Position numbers and translations under genes: made by a program. Shown here piece by piece: positions 6,957-7,905 of a stretch of 7,905 bases of DNA; position 1 is the stretch's first letter, and every line of letters begins with the position of its first letter. The notes under the pieces are model-generated. The model was not told the origin of the DNA. It ran no database searches and saw nothing but the letters and a program-made list of their open reading frames with translations. Origin of the DNA: Bdellovibrio sp. GTDB taxonomy: Bacteria > Myxococcota > SpSt-1050. The DNA lies in contig DYEF01000010.1 in NCBI GenBank assembly GCA_020725805.1, positions 1 through 7,905 of the forward strand. Direction: 5' to 3'.

Positions 6957-7841
6957 TCAGTTATTGAACTCCGGTACATATTTCGATAATATTTTATATA
7001 ACTCCTTAAATTCAGGCAGCTTTTTCATAGATTGGGCTGCATATCCGAATGAATTTGGTATATAAGGTAAAAAGGACGGATTCTTTTTGACACGGTCGAT
7101 AAATACGAATCTGCCTCCGTCCTTGAGCTTCCTCTGTATTGTCTGCAGGTCAAAGAGCAGTCTGAATGATTCCGAATCAGTCTTAATACCGGACTTGTTC
7201 AGTTCATTAACATATAACCCTATGAAATCATTGATTATTTTATCTTCAAATCTTATATAACTATCCCTAAGTAAAGCCACAATGTCATAGGCAGGTGTAC
7301 TTATAAGTGCATCCTGAAAATCAATAATATAAAATTTACCTTCTTTTATCATAAGGTTACGGCTCTGATAGTCCCTGTGTGTAAATGTATCGGATAATGA
7401 ATCGAGTTTTTTGGAAATCTCTGAAAAGTAGTTTTTCATAATATTCTTATCATTTTCGGGCAGTTTGAAATCATTCCTTGCTTCGATTCCGTATTCGATA
7501 AAATGCTCGAATTCCCAGAAATACAGGTCATAATCGAATTTCCTTGAAAATGCTATGCAGTTCTTTTCCGGCTTATTAGCTGCGGCAACCTTCATCTGAA
7601 CCAGCAGCCTTATGGCATCCTGATAAAGTCCTAAGTCATTATTCTGGCTGAATTTACGTTCGAGGGTAGTATCACCCAGATCCTCAAGAAGAATAATTCC
7701 TTTTGAAATATCCGAAAAGTAAATCGCAGGTACAGGTAATCCGGCTGATTTAAGGTAATTGCAGATGTGTAACTGCAACGTCAAAATGTTACATTTCTGC
7801 AAAATTAAAATGTTACATTTTTCGGCTTCATTGATTTTCAT
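6957..7841 (-). CDS. AmgK-like sugar kinase (aminoglycoside phosphotransferase fold), apparently N-lobe-truncated
   Basis: A 294-aa protein of the APH/choline-kinase fold. Key motifs are LLEDLGDTTLE (51-61), the catalytic HRDYQSRN (155-162; Asp157 base, Asn162) and the metal-binding IDFQDA (173-178), followed by TPAYDIVALLRDSY. This pattern matches AmgK-type anomeric sugar kinases (MurNAc/GlcNAc 1-kinase of peptidoglycan recycling), and the adjacent nucleotidyltransferase supports a sugar-1-phosphate product. Family members are usually about 330-350 aa, with a glycine-rich ATP-binding loop and a beta-strand N-lobe before the hinge. Here recognisable homology begins only around YLKSAGLPVPAIY (29-41), preceded by a short segment with a duplicated octapeptide (KCNILILQ/KCNILTLQ). 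The ATG at 7841 has GAGG 7 nt upstream, and its frame is closed by stops just before it. Activity therefore depends on whether the missing N-lobe is encoded upstream in another frame. It may be a broken or split gene. Confidence 0.75.
   Translation of the reverse strand: MKINEAEKCNILILQKCNILTLQLHICNYLKSAGLPVPAIYFSDISKGIILLEDLGDTTLERKFSQNNDLGLYQDAIRLLVQMKVAAANKPEKNCIAFSRKFDYDLYFWEFEHFIEYGIEARNDFKLPENDKNIMKNYFSEISKKLDSLSDTFTHRDYQSRNLMIKEGKFYIIDFQDALISTPAYDIVALLRDSYIRFEDKIINDFIGLYVNELNKSGIKTDSESFRLLFDLQTIQRKLKDGGRFVFIDRVKKNPSFLPYIPNSFGYAAQSMKKLPEFKELYKILSKYVPEFNN
7773..7820. repeat. 24-bp tandem repeat, two copies, each with a palindrome
   Basis: Copies at 7773-7796 and 7797-7820 match at 21 of 24 positions. 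Each begins CTGCAA and ends AAAATGTTACATTT. The end contains the palindrome AAATGT-T-ACATTT (7784-7796 and 7808-7820; the second extends to AAAATGT-T-ACATTTT at 7807-7821). Centres are 24 bp apart. In the kinase frame the duplication encodes the octapeptides KCNILILQ and KCNILTLQ. A further TTGCAG at 7759-7764 forms an inverted pair with CTGCAA at 7773-7778. The repeat could be a minisatellite-type expansion within coding DNA or a paired operator near the gene start. Confidence 0.85.
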
Positions 7842-7905
7842 ATAACTGCCTCACTATATTCTTTTACTATCCCTGATTTTGTTTTGCAAAGTCTTTTTCC
7901 TTTGT
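7838..7905 (-). CDS. Possible 3' end of an upstream ORF, or the lost N-terminal part of the kinase (partial)
   Basis: An open frame enters from the right edge and runs for 21 full codons (ending KEYSEAVI) to a TGA at 7840-7838 that overlaps the kinase ATG as ATGA. There are two readings. It may be the end of a separate, translationally coupled upstream gene. Alternatively it may be the kinase N-lobe in a shifted frame: SEAVI followed by MKINEAEK resembles the beta-strand normally preceding the hinge in AmgK-like kinases, and a -1 shift at ATATGA would join the two. A second frame also stays open from the edge to a TAG at 7869-7867, so coding status is not proven. Confidence 0.3.
   Translation of the reverse strand, partial: KGKRLCKTKSGIVKEYSEAVI

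Noticed and set aside
6956-6979. Upstream ATG of the nucleotidyltransferase at 6979
   Set aside because: No Shine-Dalgarno precedes it, it overlaps the kinase by 23 nt, and the eight extra residues are not expected before the conserved N-terminal strand; the ATG at 6955 is preferred, though its SD spacing is long.
7773-7820. CRISPR array or CRISPR remnant
   Set aside because: Only two units, directly adjacent without spacers, lying inside a coding region, and no cas genes nearby.
7842-7905. Promoter for the minus-strand cluster just upstream of the kinase
   Set aside because: A TATAGT hexamer is present near 7853-7858, but no acceptable -35 box lies 16-18 bp upstream and the leader would be too short for the ribosome binding site.

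Overview
The window looks like a chromosomal segment of a diderm (Gram-negative type) bacterium of moderate, somewhat AT-rich composition. The diderm inference rests on a lipoprotein with a good lipobox, two other exported proteins, and a TPR protein whose C-terminal half looks like an outer-membrane beta-barrel ending in an aromatic residue. The gene types (stand-alone EF-G-like factor, FecR-domain exported protein, TPR/beta-barrel protein, AmgK-like kinase beside a sugar nucleotidyltransferase) recall Nitrospirota or Deltaproteobacteria-like lineages, but that placement is a guess from content. No rRNA, tRNA, CRISPR array or transposase is visible.

Layout. Bases 1-149 are a non-coding promoter region with a perfect TTGACA -35 box. 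Bases 150-2225 (+) encode a complete EF-G-like translational GTPase paralog of the EF-G2 type with altered switch and G motifs. The rest (2176-7841) is one tightly packed minus-strand gene cluster converging on it. In transcription order it holds: an AmgK-like sugar kinase of the aminoglycoside-phosphotransferase fold, apparently lacking its N-lobe; a sugar-1-phosphate nucleotidyltransferase with a left-handed beta-helix tail; an exported FecR-domain protein; a lipoprotein; a TPR/beta-barrel outer-membrane protein; and a DPM1-like family 2 glycosyltransferase. Junctions are 1 nt, a 4-nt ATGA overlap, 23 nt, 12 nt and 21 nt, with good Shine-Dalgarno sequences at most starts, so a single operon is likely. 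Its promoter lies beyond base 7905 or is not recognisable here. The two transcription units meet tail to tail with a 50-bp antisense overlap of coding sequence.

How the genes may work together. The kinase and nucleotidyltransferase are the classic pair for making an NDP-sugar from a free sugar: AmgK/MurU in cell-wall recycling, or a related sugar-activation route. The glycosyltransferase resembles enzymes that move mannose from GDP-mannose to polyprenyl phosphate on the cytosolic face of the membrane. The three middle genes are all exported and probably form an envelope assembly. Whether the cytosolic sugar enzymes serve the envelope proteins is inference only.

The most unusual spot is the start of the kinase gene (7773-7905). 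A 24-bp tandem duplication carrying a palindrome sits inside the first codons, the usual kinase N-lobe is absent, and a different reading frame runs into the start codon through an ATGA overlap.
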